From: Amblyornis subalaris
Lineage: Eukaryota > Chordata > Aves > Passeriformes > Ptilonorhynchidae
DNA length: 64,000 bases
Reading direction: 5' to 3'
NCBI GenBank assembly: GCA_018881555.1
Contig: JACAXG010000071.1
Span: 1,022,367 to 1,086,366, forward strand
Made by a program: the position numbers and the translations under genes. Of this stretch, positions 62,401-64,000 are shown one piece after another; the first letter of the stretch is position 1; every line of letters starts with the position of its first letter. Under the pieces are notes generated by a model, which was not told the DNA's origin, ran no database searches, and was given only the letters and a program-made list of their open reading frames with translations.

Positions 62401-64000
62401 TGCCAGGAGCTGGAACCTGCCTGCTAACTCTGCCCTCTTCACAGACTTGAGGAGTTGCCTCAGTAAGAGGGAAATTAAAGATTAATTAAAATTATGTGTT
62501 CTGGCATTAATTCACTCAAAAAATTTCATATGAGATACAATGGGATTAAATGATCAATATTGATTTAAATACGTGAATGGTTTTAAAAGAGGAGCTGCTG
62601 TCTCAGCCTTAAAAAAAGGTTCTCAGAGATTTTGCTTTGCTTACATGATTTATGTCTTTTAAATGCATTATTGATCTTTTCCATTCAGTGGAAATGAAGG
62701 GAGAAAATTATCCTTTTCAATTAGAAAGTACTGCAAAAGGGACCACAATAATTTCAAAGCTTTCTCTTTCTAAGGTGTAATCAACACTAAAGGCAGAACA
62801 CACCTCAAACCTCAGTTGCAGTGCCCCAAACCAGCTCAGAGGGGTCTTGTCTGATCCCCCAGGACAGACTCTGTCTTGTGGGAGAAACTCAGTGAAAATC
62901 CTGGTGATCAAGGTCTCTCCCAGGGCGTGATTTCCCATCCCCTGCCTGTTACTGCATTACACAAGNAATCTCCAATTTAGCCTCTAATCCTGGCAAGCAT
63001 TTCTTGGCCCACGTCGCTGTCCTTTCACGTTGGCCAAGTTTGGAGGGGGAGAAGGAGGAGGCCAAAGATGAGCCAGCTGGTTTTAAACCCTCCAGTGCAC
63101 TCTGTAATTCCTGACACAGGGAATAAAGACAAGCTCAGCTCCTCCTGTTTGCTCTCTGCACAACGGCTGGGTTGCGTTTGGGGAGCAGAGCTCACGTTTG
63201 CCTGCGCTGGTGTCTCGTGAGTGGTTGGTGCCTAAAGACCAGGAGGGATAAACTTGTGCTCCAAAGGAAGTTGGCAATAAAGTTTGCTCTATAAAAAGAA
63301 ACCTGCAGTTAGCATCCAGTTTCCTATTCTGAGTCAAGGCAGGGTGTCGAGTCAGAAATTCCGACCCAGCGGGTCAGGAAGGATTCCAGGACATCTTGAA
63401 TCACAACTCCGATGTGTTCCCTTCCTTTCACCCCTTGGCCCGAGTCCCACTGGGATTACTACTCAGAACTATTTTATTCAATTCACTCTGCGCCTGGTGC
63501 TTGGTGTGAATACACACTGTGTTTTCCAGAGGCTGGAGCTTCTCTTCGTGTCTTAACCAGCTACTCTGGTTTCTCCTCTACTTATTCTGCACATGAACAG
63601 TTCCCCCTCTTCATTTAGAAGATTTTTTTATGCCTAAACCACAGGAGACACTGAACTTTACCCTAAACGATAAGTGCCCTTGCTGTCCCCAGTGTCCTTG
63701 CTCGTGGTATTTCACTTGTAAATTATTTGGATGGTGATTGTNTTCCATACTTATTTTTAAATGAGAGTTATTTTGCTAAGGACACAGCTGATTTTGTGAA
63801 CAAAATTTATAGCAGGAACTTTTCTCACCTGTCTTTCTCTTCGTGTGCTTGGCAACCTAGATGGAGAATAGGAAATATTTCTCATAGTTGTCATTCTCAA
63901 GTGGTGCTGACTTCCAACTATAAGGTCACAAAAATAGTATAAGAAACCATAAATTATATATACTGTGCACANCACATGGTTCTGTGATACTTTTTGATGA
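62401..64000. other. Unique non-coding sequence, no gene seen
   Basis: About 62490-62740 is AT-rich and motif-dense, including the palindrome atcaatattgat at 62553-62564. The rest shows no exon or repeat. Confidence 0.5.

Noticed and set aside
1..64000. tRNA, rRNA, snRNA genes, CRISPR arrays, LTR retroviruses or DNA transposons
   Set aside because: I looked for their conserved boxes, spaced repeats and terminal repeats and saw none I could support. Old, diverged copies could be missed without a profile search.

Overview
The window reads as ordinary vertebrate nuclear DNA, almost certainly from a bird. The main evidence is a set of eight 5'-truncated copies of a CR1 (chicken repeat 1) non-LTR retrotransposon. 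They carry the typical 3' terminus (GGTTGGAA/AGGTC...TTCCAACC followed by ATTCTATGATTCT-type octamer tails). There are also a few very worn relics resembling the old amniote MIR/CORE-SINE family, simple repeats, and otherwise unique AT-leaning sequence. There is no operon structure or bacterial gene, and no recognisable tRNA, rRNA or CRISPR array. A crocodilian or turtle cannot be excluded from CR1 alone, but CR1 dominance with low overall repeat content fits birds best. About 145 isolated single N positions suggest ambiguous or heterozygous base calls, not assembly gaps.

I recognise no protein-coding gene. All open frames are short. The longest (11777-12463, minus, 228 codons) matches no family I know. 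The window is best described as intergenic or deep-intronic. Two places have good splice signals around a short open segment (2163-2207 and 38534-38619) and are listed only as low-confidence exon candidates.

Layout. 1-9.4 kb is unique sequence with one clear CpG island at about 4.9-5.3 kb and a MIR-like relic at 7.7 kb. 9.4-23.6 kb is unique sequence with AT-rich and mixed stretches that look like conserved non-coding elements (9.42-9.84, 14.78-15.13 and 23.27-23.61 kb), a TG/TA microsatellite at 13.1 kb and one CR1 stub at 20.3 kb. 25-46 kb is mostly unique, with a compound (ATTCT)12(ATTCC)13 array at 30.85 kb, two different 13-bp minisatellites at 32.7-32.9 kb, an RFX X-box plus CRE-like cluster at 34.7 kb, one CR1 copy at 41.1 kb and an X-box-like hairpin at 44.4 kb. 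46.7-57.4 kb is the repeat-rich part, with five CR1 copies in a nested head-to-head (inverted) order. 57.4-64 kb is unique again, with MIR-like relics and a possible ONECUT-type palindrome at 62.55 kb.

No gene products act together here. Any function is most likely regulatory (CpG island and enhancer-like clusters), and all of that is inference from sequence appearance. I found no clear sign of a new biological system. The most checkable unusual items are the nested inverted CR1 arrangement, the compound pentanucleotide array, the paired 13-bp minisatellites, the RFX-type motifs and the AGGTCA cluster.
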